Below the pieces are notes generated by a model. The model did not search any database. It was not told the DNA's origin and saw nothing but the letters and a program-made list of their open reading frames with translations. Shown in pieces: positions 1 to 8,009 of a stretch of DNA of 64,000 nt. Within the stretch, counting starts at the first letter, position 1. Each line of letters opens with the position of its first letter. The stretch is from contig OZ244043.1 in the NCBI GenBank assembly GCA_965215215.1, positions 3,162,001 to 3,226,000 on the forward strand, written 5' to 3'. Source of the stretch: CALDTK01 sp965215215. GTDB taxonomy: Bacteria > Bacteroidota > Bacteroidia > Chitinophagales > Saprospiraceae. Both the position numbers and the translations under genes were made by a program.

Positions 1-521
1 AAACAGTCGTCCTCGATGATGGTCGGCGTGGCCTGCAGGGGTTCGAGTACGCCACCGAGGCCGACGCCACCGGAGAGGTGCACGTTTTTACCCACCTGCG
101 CGCAGCTCCCTACCGTAGCCCAGGTGTCGACCATGGTGCCGGCGCCGACGTAGGCGCCGACGTTGACGTAGCTCGGCATCATGATCACCCCGCTCTCCAG
201 GAACGAACCGTGGCGGGCGACGGCCGGCGGTACCACCCGCACGCCCTGCGCCGCGTAGTCGCGCTTCAGCGGAATCTTGTCGTGGTACTCGTAGGGACCC
301 ACCTCGATCGTCTCCATCCGCTGGATCGGGAAGTACAGCACCACCGCCTTCTTCACCCACTGATTCACGCGCCAGCCGCCCTCACCGTCGGGTTCGGCCA
401 CCCGGAGCCGACCCTTGTCGAGTCGGTCGATAACGGCCCGTATGCCCTCCTGCGTGGCGGCCTCCTTGAGTAGCTCCCTGTTGTCCCAGGCGGCCTCGAT
501 ACGATCGCGGATGTCTTGCAT
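1..521 (-). CDS. dapD: Tetrahydrodipicolinate N-succinyltransferase (partial, 3' end cut by window)
   Basis: The first 173 codons are present; the rest lies beyond the left edge. The enzyme succinylates tetrahydrodipicolinate in the succinylase branch of lysine and diaminopimelate synthesis. The visible N-terminal part is the helical domain, followed from about residue 105 by left-handed beta-helix hexapeptide repeats (SGVIMMPSYVNVGAYVGAG, then MVDTWATVGSCAQVGKNVHL), which are diagnostic of DapD. The ATG at 521 gives a normal N-terminus (MQDIRDRIEAAW). It is transcribed divergently from rlmD, with 25 bases between the starts, so both promoters must lie in or next to this short gap. Identity is confident; only completeness is unknown. 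Confidence 0.93.
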   Translation of the reverse strand, partial: MQDIRDRIEAAWDNRELLKEAATQEGIRAVIDRLDKGRLRVAEPDGEGGWRVNQWVKKAVVLYFPIQRMETIEVGPYEYHDKIPLKRDYAAQGVRVVPPAVARHGSFLESGVIMMPSYVNVGAYVGAGTMVDTWATVGSCAQVGKNVHLSGGVGLGGVLEPLQATPTIIEDDC

Positions 522-546
522 GCGGGCAAGGTATCATTGCACCGCA

Positions 547-1956
547 ATGGCCCGACGAAAACGCAGAGAACCCACGACGCTCACCGGGGTAAGCATCACG
601 GGCATCGCCGACAAAGGCAGCGTGGTGGGGCGCGACCCCGAAGGGACGGTCGTGTTCGCCCGCGGCCCGGTGCCGGGCGACACCGTCGACGTGGTGGCGC
701 GCAGGAGGAAGGGCGTGTTTCAGGAGGGCGAGGTAACGCGCTACCGCGGTTTTGCCGAAAGGCGGCAGGTGCCCTTCTGTAGGCACTTCGGGGCCTGCGG
801 CGGCTGTAGCTACCAGCACCTCCGGTACCCCGCGCAGCTCGAGGCCAAGGCCACGCTCGTGCGCGACGCCTACCGACGTATCGGGCGCCTGGAGCTCGAG
901 CTCGAGCCCGCCCTGGGGGCCCCGGCCAGCAAGGGCTACCGCAACAAGATGGAGTACGCCTTCGCCGCGCGCCGCTGGCTGACCGAGGAGGAGATGGCGC
1001 TCGACCACCCGATGGACCGCAACGCCCTCGGCTTCCACCGGCGGGGCGCCTGGGACAAGGTGCTCGACATCCGACGCTGTCACCTGCAGGCCGAGCCGGG
1101 CGATCACCTGCGCAACACGCTGCGCGCCGTGGGGGAGGAGCAGGGCCTGAGCTTTTACGACGAGCGCAGTAACCGGGGTTTCCTGCGCAAGGCGATGCAG
1201 CGCGTGCTGACGACCGGCGAGGTGATGCTCGTGCTCATGCTCGGCGAGGATCGGCCCGAGGCACTGGCACGCTACCTCGCCGCCGTGCTGGATGCCTGCC
1301 CGTACCTCACGAGCGTGCACACGGTGCTCAATACGAAGCTCAACGACTCCATGACCGACCTCGTCCCGGTGCTCGCCCACGGCGTACCGCACGTCGAGGA
1401 ACAGCTCGGGCACGTGCGCTTCCGGATCGGTCCGCTCAGCTTCTTCCAGACGAACACCGCGCAGGCCGAGCGCCTCTACGACGTGGTGGCCGACTACGCC
1501 CGACTCGACGGCTCGCAGGTGGTTTACGACCTCTACGCCGGGGTGGGATCCATCGGACTCTACCTCGCCCGCCGGGCCAAACGCGTCGTGGCCATCGAGG
1601 AGATCGCCGCCGCCATCGACGACGCCGAGGGCAACGCCGCGCTCAATGCGATCGAGCACTTCACCGGTTTCGCCGGCGACGTCGGCGAAATCCTCACGGA
1701 GGCTTTCGCCGAAACACACGGCGCGGCGGACGTCGTGGTCACCGACCCACCCCGTGCCGGCATGCACGCCAACGTGATCGAGCTCCTACTCGCCCTCCGC
1801 GCGCCGCGCATCGTGTACGTGAGCTGCAACCCGGCGACCCAAGCGCGCGACCTCGCCCTGCTCGTGGCCGGAGGCTACCGCGTGGAGCGCGCCCGGGCGG
1901 TCGATATGTTCCCGCAAACCCCGCACTGCGAGGCGGTGGCCTGCTTGGTGTTGTAG
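547..1956 (+). CDS. rlmD: 23S rRNA (uracil-5-)-methyltransferase, RlmD/RumA type
   Basis: A 469-residue TrmA/RumA-family SAM-dependent methyltransferase, predicted to make 5-methyluridine in rRNA. Residues 10-65 form a TRAM-like RNA-binding domain. An iron-sulfur ligand set is visible at C78, C84 and C87 (FCRHFGACGGC), with a fourth candidate near C178. The SAM site is VVYDLYAGVGSIGLYLA. The catalytic region shows VTDPPRAGMH, and VSCNP carries the nucleophilic cysteine. The frame is open back to 415, but the ATG at 547 clears the dapD start and gives the basic N-terminus MARRKRREP usual for the family. RlmD rather than RlmC or TrmA is chosen because TRAM and Fe-S motifs are both present; substrate position is inferred. 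Confidence 0.9.
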   Translation: MARRKRREPTTLTGVSITGIADKGSVVGRDPEGTVVFARGPVPGDTVDVVARRRKGVFQEGEVTRYRGFAERRQVPFCRHFGACGGCSYQHLRYPAQLEAKATLVRDAYRRIGRLELELEPALGAPASKGYRNKMEYAFAARRWLTEEEMALDHPMDRNALGFHRRGAWDKVLDIRRCHLQAEPGDHLRNTLRAVGEEQGLSFYDERSNRGFLRKAMQRVLTTGEVMLVLMLGEDRPEALARYLAAVLDACPYLTSVHTVLNTKLNDSMTDLVPVLAHGVPHVEEQLGHVRFRIGPLSFFQTNTAQAERLYDVVADYARLDGSQVVYDLYAGVGSIGLYLARRAKRVVAIEEIAAAIDDAEGNAALNAIEHFTGFAGDVGEILTEAFAETHGAADVVVTDPPRAGMHANVIELLLALRAPRIVYVSCNPATQARDLALLVAGGYRVERARAVDMFPQTPHCEAVACLVL

Positions 1957-1998
1957 GCGCCGTCGCCGTATCCTACTCGACCTATCCGAACCGAAGCT

Positions 1999-2979
1999 AT
2001 GTCGTCCCGACCCACCCGCCGCCGTTTCCTCAAGCACGGCTCCACCGTCGCCGCTACCGGACTGCTCGCACCGAGCTTTTTGCTCTCCTGCGCGCTCGAG
2101 GGCAAGGAGGGTTCCGGATCCGCCGAAAGCGGGACCTCCGCCGCCGGCGACTACGCCGCGGGCGAGCACCGCGACTACACCGAGCAACTCGGGCTGCAAA
2201 TCTGGACGGTGCGTGATCAACTGGCCGAAGACCCACGGGCGACCCTGGCCGCGATCGCCGCCGACGGGTACCAGCACGTGGAACTCATGAGCACCGAGCA
2301 GCTGGCCACCCTCAAGCCGATCTGCGACGAGCTCGGGCTCGGCATCCGCAGCAGTCACTACAACTGGCGCGCCGTGACCGGCGTGGCGGACCCGAACGGT
2401 GGTCCGGCCGGACCGACCCTCGATAAAATAATCGAAGACGCCAACGCCGCCGGGGTGACCGACGTCGTGCTCGCGTACCTGACGCCCGCCGAGCGCACCA
2501 CGCTCGACGACTACCGACTGCGGGCCGACCAGATGAACGCCGCCGCCGAGAAGATCCGCGCCGCCGGCCTCAAGCACGCCTACCACAACCACGCCTTCGA
2601 GTTCGAGCCGATCGACGACGCGGGCACCAGCGGCTGGGACATCCTCGTGGAGCGGCTCGACGGCGACCTGACCCCCTTCGAGATCGACGTGTTCTGGGCC
2701 GCTCTCGCGGGGCGCGATCCGGCGGAGCTCATCGAGGGAAACAAGAAGCGCGCGCACCTGCTGCACCTCAAAGACCTGAAGTCGGGTGTCCCGCAGCAGT
2801 ACGACGAGTCCGCCGTACCCAACGACGCGTTTCAGGAGGTCGGCGATGGCACCCTCGACTTCGAGGCCATCCTGTCCGCGGCCCGCGAGGCCGGGGTCGC
2901 GTACTGCATGGTGGAACAGGATCAGAGTCCGGACCCGCTGGCTAGCATCGCCGTGAGTCACCGGTACTTGGTCGGCTAG
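1999..2979 (+). CDS. Exported sugar phosphate isomerase/epimerase (TIM barrel)
   Basis: A 326-residue AP-endonuclease-2-like TIM barrel of the sugar isomerase/epimerase family. The N-terminus is a twin-arginine signal (RRRFLKHG) followed by a hydrophobic stretch and a lipobox-like LLSC at about residue 31, so a folded, probably lipid-anchored, exported protein is expected. Metal-ligand candidates fit the family: ELM near residue 94, HNHAFEFEP near 195 and EIDVFW near 228. Relatives act on inositol or other sugar derivatives, but the substrate cannot be read from sequence. It runs convergently with ligA with an 18-base gap. The gene stands alone, without a sugar-utilisation cluster. Confidence 0.82.
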   Translation: MSSRPTRRRFLKHGSTVAATGLLAPSFLLSCALEGKEGSGSAESGTSAAGDYAAGEHRDYTEQLGLQIWTVRDQLAEDPRATLAAIAADGYQHVELMSTEQLATLKPICDELGLGIRSSHYNWRAVTGVADPNGGPAGPTLDKIIEDANAAGVTDVVLAYLTPAERTTLDDYRLRADQMNAAAEKIRAAGLKHAYHNHAFEFEPIDDAGTSGWDILVERLDGDLTPFEIDVFWAALAGRDPAELIEGNKKRAHLLHLKDLKSGVPQQYDESAVPNDAFQEVGDGTLDFEAILSAAREAGVAYCMVEQDQSPDPLASIAVSHRYLVG

Positions 2980-2997
2980 GTCGCGACGCGCATCCGG

Positions 2998-5118
2998 CTA
3001 CGCGCCACCGACCAGCTCGATGAACTCCCCCTCGCTGAGGATCTGGACGCTGCCCAGTGCTTGTGCCTTCTTGAGTTTCGAGCCTGCCTTCTCACCGGCC
3101 ACGAGCACGTCGAGCTTGCCGCTCACCGCACTCACGTTGCGCGCGCCGGCGGCCTCGGCCATCGCCTGCGCCTCCTTGCGGCCGACCCTGCTGAGGGTGC
3201 CCGTAAACAGGATCGACTTCCCGGACAGCGGGGCCGAGCTGTCCGCTTCGCGCGGTCGGTCCTTTTCGGTTTGGCGCACGTTCACACCGAGCCGCGCGAG
3301 CTCGTCGAGGATCTCCCGGTTGTGGGGCAACGCGAACCAGGTGCTCACGTTGTCGGCTACCGTGGCGCCGAGGCCGTGCATGGCGAGGAAGCGCTCCCGG
3401 GGCCAGTCGGCGAGCTCGCGGACGTCGTTCACCTCCGCGGCGAGCATTTTGGAGGCTTTCCGGCCGAGGTGGTGGATGCTCAACGAAAAAAGCAGTCGCG
3501 AGATCGGATTCCGCTTCGCGCGCTCGATCGAGGCCGCGAGGTTCTCCACCGAGCGCTCCTTGAATCCTTCGAGTTCCAAGATCTCCGCGTAGGGGAGGCG
3601 GTAGACGTCCGGCAGGCTCCGCACCCAACCCGCGTCGATGAAGCGTTCGAGCTGCTTCGGGCCGAGCCCGTCGACGTCCATCGCGTGCTTCGATACGTGG
3701 TGTTCGAGGCGCGCGCGGACCTGCGCGGGGCAGTCGGGGTTGATGCACAGCCAGCGGGCTTCGCCCTCGGGCCGCACGATGGGTTGCCCGCAAACGGGGC
3801 AGACCGTCGGCCAGTCGACCGCGCGCTGCGAGCCGTCGCGGAATTCGGGCAGCACCCGCACGATGTACGGGATCACGTCGCCGGCGCGCTCCACCAACAC
3901 CCGATCGCCGATGCGGATGTCCTTATCCCGAATAAAATCTTCGTTGTGGAGGCTCACGTTGCTTACCGTCACGCCCGCCAGCGCTACGGGGGTAACGCGG
4001 GCGACCGGGGTGATCGAGCCGATTTTCCCGACCTGGTAGTCGACCCGTTCGAGGGTGCTCGTAGCTTGCCGCGCGGCAAACTTGTAGGCGATCGCCCAGC
4101 GCGGGTGGTGGCTCGTGGAGCCGAGTCGGGCCTGCAGCGCGAGGTCATCCACCTTCACCACCATGCCGTCGAGCTCGTAGGGGAGCTCCGGTCGCCGCGC
4201 CTCCATGCTCGCGCAAAAACGCGCCACGTCCTCGATGCGGTCGCAGCGGCGCATGTGTTCGCCGGGCACCAGGAAGCCGAGTTCCCCGAGTCGCTGCACG
4301 GCCGCAAAGTGGCTCCCGAGGGCTTGCACCCGGTCTGCACCCGCGGCGTCTACCCCGTAGCCGAGCTGGTACACGAAGGCGTCGAGCCGGCGTTCGGCCG
4401 TTTCGCGCGGGTCCTTCATGCGTAAGGCCCCCGTCGCGGCGTTGCGGGGATTGGCGAAGCGGGACTGTCCCGCCTCGTCGCGCAGGGCGTTCAGCTCGGC
4501 GAAGCGATCCTGGCGGATGAGCACCTCCCCGCGGAGCTCCACGCGGTCCATGCCCAACGCGGAGAAGGCGGCCGTCAGCGGTACCGTCGGTACGGTGCGC
4601 ACGTTGTTGGTCACGTCCTCGCCGCGGCTCCCGTTACCGCGCGTGGCGGCGCGCGCGAGGCGGTCGCGCTCGTACACGATGGCGATCGAGCCGCCGTCGT
4701 ACTTCGGCTCCACGGCGAAGGCGAGCGGTTCGTCTTCGCCCACGTTGAGGTACCGTCGCACGGACCGTTGCCACTCCTGCAGGTCGTCGAGGTCGTAGGA
4801 GTTCGCCAGCGAGAGCATGGGTACCAGGTGCTCCACGTTCGCGAAGTCGCTCGTTAGGTCGGAGCCGACGCGCTGGGTGGGCGATTCGGGGCGGACGATG
4901 TCCGGGTGCCTCGCCTCGAGCGCCCCGAGTCTTTCGTAGAGCGCGTCGTACTCGCGGTCCGAGACGAGCGGATCGTCGAGCACGTAGTAGCGGTGCTCGT
5001 GGAAGCGCAGCAGGTCGATCAAGTCTTGGTATTCGGACGCGTCGGGCTCCCGGTCCGCTTGCGCTAAAACGGTTTGGGTAAGGCGGAGAACATCTTGCTT
5101 GCTGGCCATCGACCGCAA
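2998..5118 (-). CDS. ligA: NAD-dependent DNA ligase LigA
   Basis: About 706 residues, normal for bacterial LigA, which seals nicks during replication and repair using NAD+. Domain Ia has YYVLDDPLVSDREYDALYERL-type residues near 44-64 (NAD binding). The adenylated lysine is in VEPKYDGG (about K139). An OB fold follows, then a four-cysteine zinc finger (CPVCGQP, then CINPDC), helix-hairpin-helix repeats and a C-terminal BRCT domain (SGKSILFTGTL onward). Two ATGs are possible: 5118 gives MRSMASKQ and 5109 gives MASKQ. The shorter start is equally plausible. One copy of the repeated 16-base word discussed in the findings lies inside this gene at 5056-5071. Confidence 0.96.
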   Translation of the reverse strand: MRSMASKQDVLRLTQTVLAQADREPDASEYQDLIDLLRFHEHRYYVLDDPLVSDREYDALYERLGALEARHPDIVRPESPTQRVGSDLTSDFANVEHLVPMLSLANSYDLDDLQEWQRSVRRYLNVGEDEPLAFAVEPKYDGGSIAIVYERDRLARAATRGNGSRGEDVTNNVRTVPTVPLTAAFSALGMDRVELRGEVLIRQDRFAELNALRDEAGQSRFANPRNAATGALRMKDPRETAERRLDAFVYQLGYGVDAAGADRVQALGSHFAAVQRLGELGFLVPGEHMRRCDRIEDVARFCASMEARRPELPYELDGMVVKVDDLALQARLGSTSHHPRWAIAYKFAARQATSTLERVDYQVGKIGSITPVARVTPVALAGVTVSNVSLHNEDFIRDKDIRIGDRVLVERAGDVIPYIVRVLPEFRDGSQRAVDWPTVCPVCGQPIVRPEGEARWLCINPDCPAQVRARLEHHVSKHAMDVDGLGPKQLERFIDAGWVRSLPDVYRLPYAEILELEGFKERSVENLAASIERAKRNPISRLLFSLSIHHLGRKASKMLAAEVNDVRELADWPRERFLAMHGLGATVADNVSTWFALPHNREILDELARLGVNVRQTEKDRPREADSSAPLSGKSILFTGTLSRVGRKEAQAMAEAAGARNVSAVSGKLDVLVAGEKAGSKLKKAQALGSVQILSEGEFIELVGGA

Positions 5119-5141
5119 ATTGCGGCGTTCGCGAGGCTATC

Positions 5142-5381
5142 CTAGGAACCCTCCGAAATCTTGCGTGGAACTGGATCGTAACCGTGCCCGCCCCAGGGGT
5201 GGCAGCGGCCGATTCGGCGCACCCCCAGCGCGGTGCCCCGGAGCACGCCCCACTCCCGGATGGCCTCGATCATGTAGGTTGAGCAGGTGGGCTGGTAGCG
5301 GCAGTTGCTGCCGAGGTACGGGGAGATCGCTACCTGGTAGCCCCGCACCAAGGCGATGAGGGGTTTGGCGAGCAAGCTCAT
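5142..5381 (-). CDS. yidD: Membrane protein insertion efficiency factor YidD
   Basis: A 79-residue protein with the complete YidD signature: hydrophobic N-terminus (LLAKPLIALVRGYQVAISPY), the cysteine motif CRYQPTCSTYM, and the C-terminal GRCHPWGGHGYDPVP. In other bacteria YidD is found near yidC and assists membrane protein insertion; here it is the last gene of a small operon. Its ATG overlaps the stop of the upstream DUF6702 gene by four bases (ATGA), so translation is probably coupled. A longer alternative frame on the same strand is a shadow. Confidence 0.92.
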   Translation of the reverse strand: MSLLAKPLIALVRGYQVAISPYLGSNCRYQPTCSTYMIEAIREWGVLRGTALGVRRIGRCHPWGGHGYDPVPRKISEGS

Positions 5382-5902
5382 CGGGCGAATTTTGCCTCAC
5401 GCGTGGAGTGCGTGAGTAGCGAATAACCCACCTGCCGGCCGTTACGTTGCCAAACGACGACGTTCTGCTGGTCGCGGTACAGCGCGCAGAGGTAGTCCGA
5501 GGAGATCTCGAAGTCCCGCGATTCCGGCAGCTCCGTTTCGAGGTAGAGGTAGATTCCGTAGGGATCGTCGGCGGCCTCCTTGCCGAGGTAGGTGAGGGGG
5601 AGTGTTTCGCCGCCGGAGGCGAGCGTGAGATCGTCGCGGAGGAGGCGTGCGACCAGGCTATCGGCCCCGGGGAGCTCCCGTGGATCGGTGAGGCGCAGGG
5701 AGTCGGGGTCGACTGCGCCGTTTGCGGTTACGCGGGGATTGTCGCTTATCGCCACCTGGAGGTCGTCGATGAAGGTGTGCAGGGTGAGCTCGACGGTACG
5801 GGTTTCGGTATTCGCGTTGACCGTGAGCCGCGAGAGGTGGAAATCGTGGTCCGCCGAGGGCGCGACCAGCAGGCCGAATAGGGCGAAGACGGGCTTGAGC
5901 AT
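5378..5902 (-). CDS. DUF6702 family protein, exported
   Basis: A 174-residue protein matching the Bacteroidota DUF6702 family in its opening pattern: a signal-like hydrophobic N-terminus (MLKPVFALFGLLVAPSA), then DFHLSRLTVNAN and LTLHTFIDDLQVAI. The function of the family is unknown. Members are commonly encoded beside HupE/UreJ-like membrane proteins, as here: the hupE-like gene ends 9 bases upstream, and yidD overlaps downstream by four bases. The three genes probably form one operon. Late in the protein QQNVVVWQRNGRQVGYSLLTHS is expected to form the C-terminal strands. Role inferred from location only: an envelope protein. Confidence 0.75.
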   Translation of the reverse strand: MLKPVFALFGLLVAPSADHDFHLSRLTVNANTETRTVELTLHTFIDDLQVAISDNPRVTANGAVDPDSLRLTDPRELPGADSLVARLLRDDLTLASGGETLPLTYLGKEAADDPYGIYLYLETELPESRDFEISSDYLCALYRDQQNVVVWQRNGRQVGYSLLTHSTREAKFAR

Positions 5903-5911
5903 CCGGACAAG

Positions 5912-6511
5912 TTAGGCGTAGGTCAACGCTACCCGGAGTCCGAGCAGGGCCACGACGAGCAGCAGCCCGAGGCGGATACGGGTGGGGTAGAGGTTGACGA
6001 GCTCGAGCACGAGGTAGCCCGCGAGCCACATTCCGGCGAGTAGGAGCAGTTGGGCTACCTCCACGCCCAGCGTGAACGCGGCGAGTTGGGCGAACACCGC
6101 GGAGGTTGGGGAGTCCGTGCCCAGCAGGGGGACAACGGTAGCCCCGAAGCCGAGGCCGTGGACTACGCCGAAACCCAGCACCAGTCCGTAGCGGATCCAC
6201 CGCGCGGCGATGCTTTCGCGAACGGCGAAGGGATTTTGGTAGACGACCGCGAATTCGACGAGTGCGAAGGCCACGATCGACCAGGCGATACCGGGTTCGA
6301 CCCAGGGCAGGTGGAGCGGGAGCAGCCGGTTTTGCAGCAGCGCGAGGGCCGTGCTGTGGCCGACGGCGAAGAAGCTGGCCAGCGCGATCCACTGCCGCCA
6401 GCGGTGCGGCATGTAGCCGAGGGCCACGGTAGCGAGGAAGAGCTGGTGGTCCCAAGCATCCGCCGCGGTGAGGTGCGTGAAGCCAAGCCGGTAGAAGATG
6501 TCGAGCCCCAT
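5912..6511 (-). CDS. HupE/UreJ family membrane protein
   Basis: About 199 residues with five or six hydrophobic segments. The pattern FTHLTAADAWDHQLFLATVA at the N-terminus, with a charged HxxxxD/H cluster, and GFGVVHGLGFGATV in the middle, is typical of HupE/UreJ-like proteins, some of which are nickel or cobalt permeases; the Bacteroidota members next to DUF6702 have no proven substrate. The frame opens at a GTG at 6574, but that codon lies inside a strong hairpin (6548-6586) that probably ends the upstream transcript, so I prefer the ATG at 6511, which gives the usual start MGLDIFYRLGFTHL. Neither urease nor hydrogenase genes are nearby. Confidence 0.78.
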   Translation of the reverse strand: MGLDIFYRLGFTHLTAADAWDHQLFLATVALGYMPHRWRQWIALASFFAVGHSTALALLQNRLLPLHLPWVEPGIAWSIVAFALVEFAVVYQNPFAVRESIAARWIRYGLVLGFGVVHGLGFGATVVPLLGTDSPTSAVFAQLAAFTLGVEVAQLLLLAGMWLAGYLVLELVNLYPTRIRLGLLLVVALLGLRVALTYA

Positions 6512-6547
6512 GCCAGCCGGCAAGATGGGAAGTAGCGCACGAACGAC

Positions 6548-6586
6548 GGCGGGGTCGGTGTGCGAGCTTCGCACACCGACCCCGCC
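6548..6586 (-). terminator. Strong hairpin, probable terminator of the M57 protease gene
   Basis: A perfect 18-bp inverted repeat (6548-6565 with 6569-6586) around a three-base loop. It sits 27 bases beyond the stop of the minus-strand protease gene. There is no T-run after it, so it may act as a Rho-dependent or processing hairpin rather than a classic intrinsic terminator. Its arm covers the alternative GTG of the next gene. Confidence 0.6.
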
Positions 6587-6612
6587 AATCGCCGAGAGTA
6601 AGCTGCCGGTGG

Positions 6613-7518
6613 CTAGTAGAGGTAGCGGAGGGCAACTACGTCGAACTGGCCGAACTCACCGTCTGTGCCGTCGAAGAAGCAAGCGAGCATGATGGAGTTT
6701 TCGTCGTAACCGCTGGGGGTACCCGGGATCAGGATAGCACCCTGGGGATCTGGGCTTTCACCCGTTTGATTGCAGCTCTGACGAGAGAAGTAGTCGGTGT
6801 GACGGAAGCCGATGCAGTGACCGAGCTCGTGTCCGATAACGTGTTCGTTCGTATTGTTATCCTGGTTATCCATACCTGTATAGACTTGGACGCTGTTGAA
6901 CGGACGGCCATCGCCGAACGGGAAGCCAGCGCGTCCGCCAACATTCGAATTGTCCCGTTGGCGGTAAACGAGGATATCGGCATCGGTGGTAGCACCGTAG
7001 CTCAGCTCGAAGCGGATGCTGAGGTTGAGCGCGTTGTAATTGTCAACCGCCCACCTGAGCCCAGTTCTTCCCGCGTCTGTAAGGCCGAATCCCCCGCCCC
7101 CTGTGTAACCGACGACCCTAATCGTGCGTGGGCTCACGAGGTTGTTTGTACGGTACTGACGAGCCTTCAGCTCGTCGTCGCCGGTTGCGTCGCGGTACTG
7201 CTCCTCGGTGAAGAGTATATCGCCCTCTACCTGGATGTACTCCTTCGTGGTACCGTCGGGGTGCGCGACGCTCACCGGTTCCGCGTCCTCCCAATTTACA
7301 CCGAGGTCGTCGAGGTGAGTGGTGATCTCGTCCTCGTTGACGTCGAGGTCGAGGTCGGTGTGGCCGTCTTCGTTGGCGTCTACGACCCCGAGGTCGACAT
7401 CCACGGGCGCTACATCATCGTTGATGGAGTCGCTTTGACAGGCGCCGAGACCCATCAGGGCAATCACGGCGAGTGTGCTCACGCCGGAGGCGCGTTTCGT
7501 AAAATGGAAAGTAAACAT
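6613..7518 (-). CDS. M57-like exported zinc metalloprotease (lipoprotein)
   Basis: About 301 residues from the ATG at 7518; an ATG at 7542 is also in frame. The N-terminus is a signal peptide with lipobox (MGLGACQSD). The catalytic motif HELGHCIGFRH (HExxHxxGxxH) near residue 230 and overall layout resemble the dual-action HEIGH metallopeptidases (family M57, myxobacterial protease B). Ahead of it lies an aspartate-rich linker with a D-x-N-x-D-G-x-x-D loop (DANEDGHTDLD) like calcium sites of dockerins or thrombospondin type 3 repeats. Codon use is visibly less GC-biased than in the neighbours, as is the upstream region, so horizontal acquisition is possible. Probably digests external protein; substrate unknown. 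Confidence 0.78.
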   Translation of the reverse strand: MFTFHFTKRASGVSTLAVIALMGLGACQSDSINDDVAPVDVDLGVVDANEDGHTDLDLDVNEDEITTHLDDLGVNWEDAEPVSVAHPDGTTKEYIQVEGDILFTEEQYRDATGDDELKARQYRTNNLVSPRTIRVVGYTGGGGFGLTDAGRTGLRWAVDNYNALNLSIRFELSYGATTDADILVYRQRDNSNVGGRAGFPFGDGRPFNSVQVYTGMDNQDNNTNEHVIGHELGHCIGFRHTDYFSRQSCNQTGESPDPQGAILIPGTPSGYDENSIMLACFFDGTDGEFGQFDVVALRYLY

Positions 7519-8009
7519 GAATGTGGTTTTAAGCCCAAGCACCGGTATTGGCGCTGAGATACGATTAGATAGAATACGAGAAGCTCTATCGATTCTGTAG
7601 AAGCCTCGTTCGCGAAACTTCGTTGGATTATTAACCGCTTTTTAGTTAGACGTTGAACTCGGTCTGGGAATCGGACGCTGGGAGACCGTCCTCGATACAC
7701 CTAGGCGAACTTCGATTGCCTAAGCGCCTATGATTAAATTCATAATTTGGTCTAGCGATCAACCTGCACGCAACATACAGAGTGCAAGCTGTCTGACCAA
7801 AACATAAAATTTTTTATCATGCACGCAGCGTAACGGTTCCGCCGAGCATCTTCAAAGGTGTTACTCCGGAAAACCCCAGGTTTTACGGGCTTTACGCGCG
7901 GTTTTGACCCACGATTAGTACGGCGAATTGCCAAGTAACATAGACGCATAAAAAATCCCTCTGCGCGTATGACGCACAGAGGGATTTAGAATTTGCTAGT
8001 TATTGCTTA
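7519..8009. other. AT-richer intergenic region
   Basis: About 490 bases without a convincing gene, clearly richer in A and T than the rest of the window. Short minus-strand frames here (73 and 65 codons) have no recognisable features and I reject them. It holds the ahcY terminator at its right end and presumably the protease promoter at its left. An imperfect inverted repeat (TAGGCG at 7702, CGCCTA at 7735) is present; I cannot assign it. Confidence 0.6.
7950..7987 (-). terminator. Rho-independent terminator of ahcY
   Basis: On the minus strand a 16-bp stem with one mismatch (arms 7972-7987 and 7953-7968) and a short loop is followed by a run of six T, 22 bases beyond the ahcY stop. This is a textbook intrinsic terminator. 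Confidence 0.9.

Noticed and set aside
7752..7949. 65-codon minus-strand frame in the AT-rich gap
   Set aside because: No features, no start context, and its neighbourhood is the ahcY terminator.
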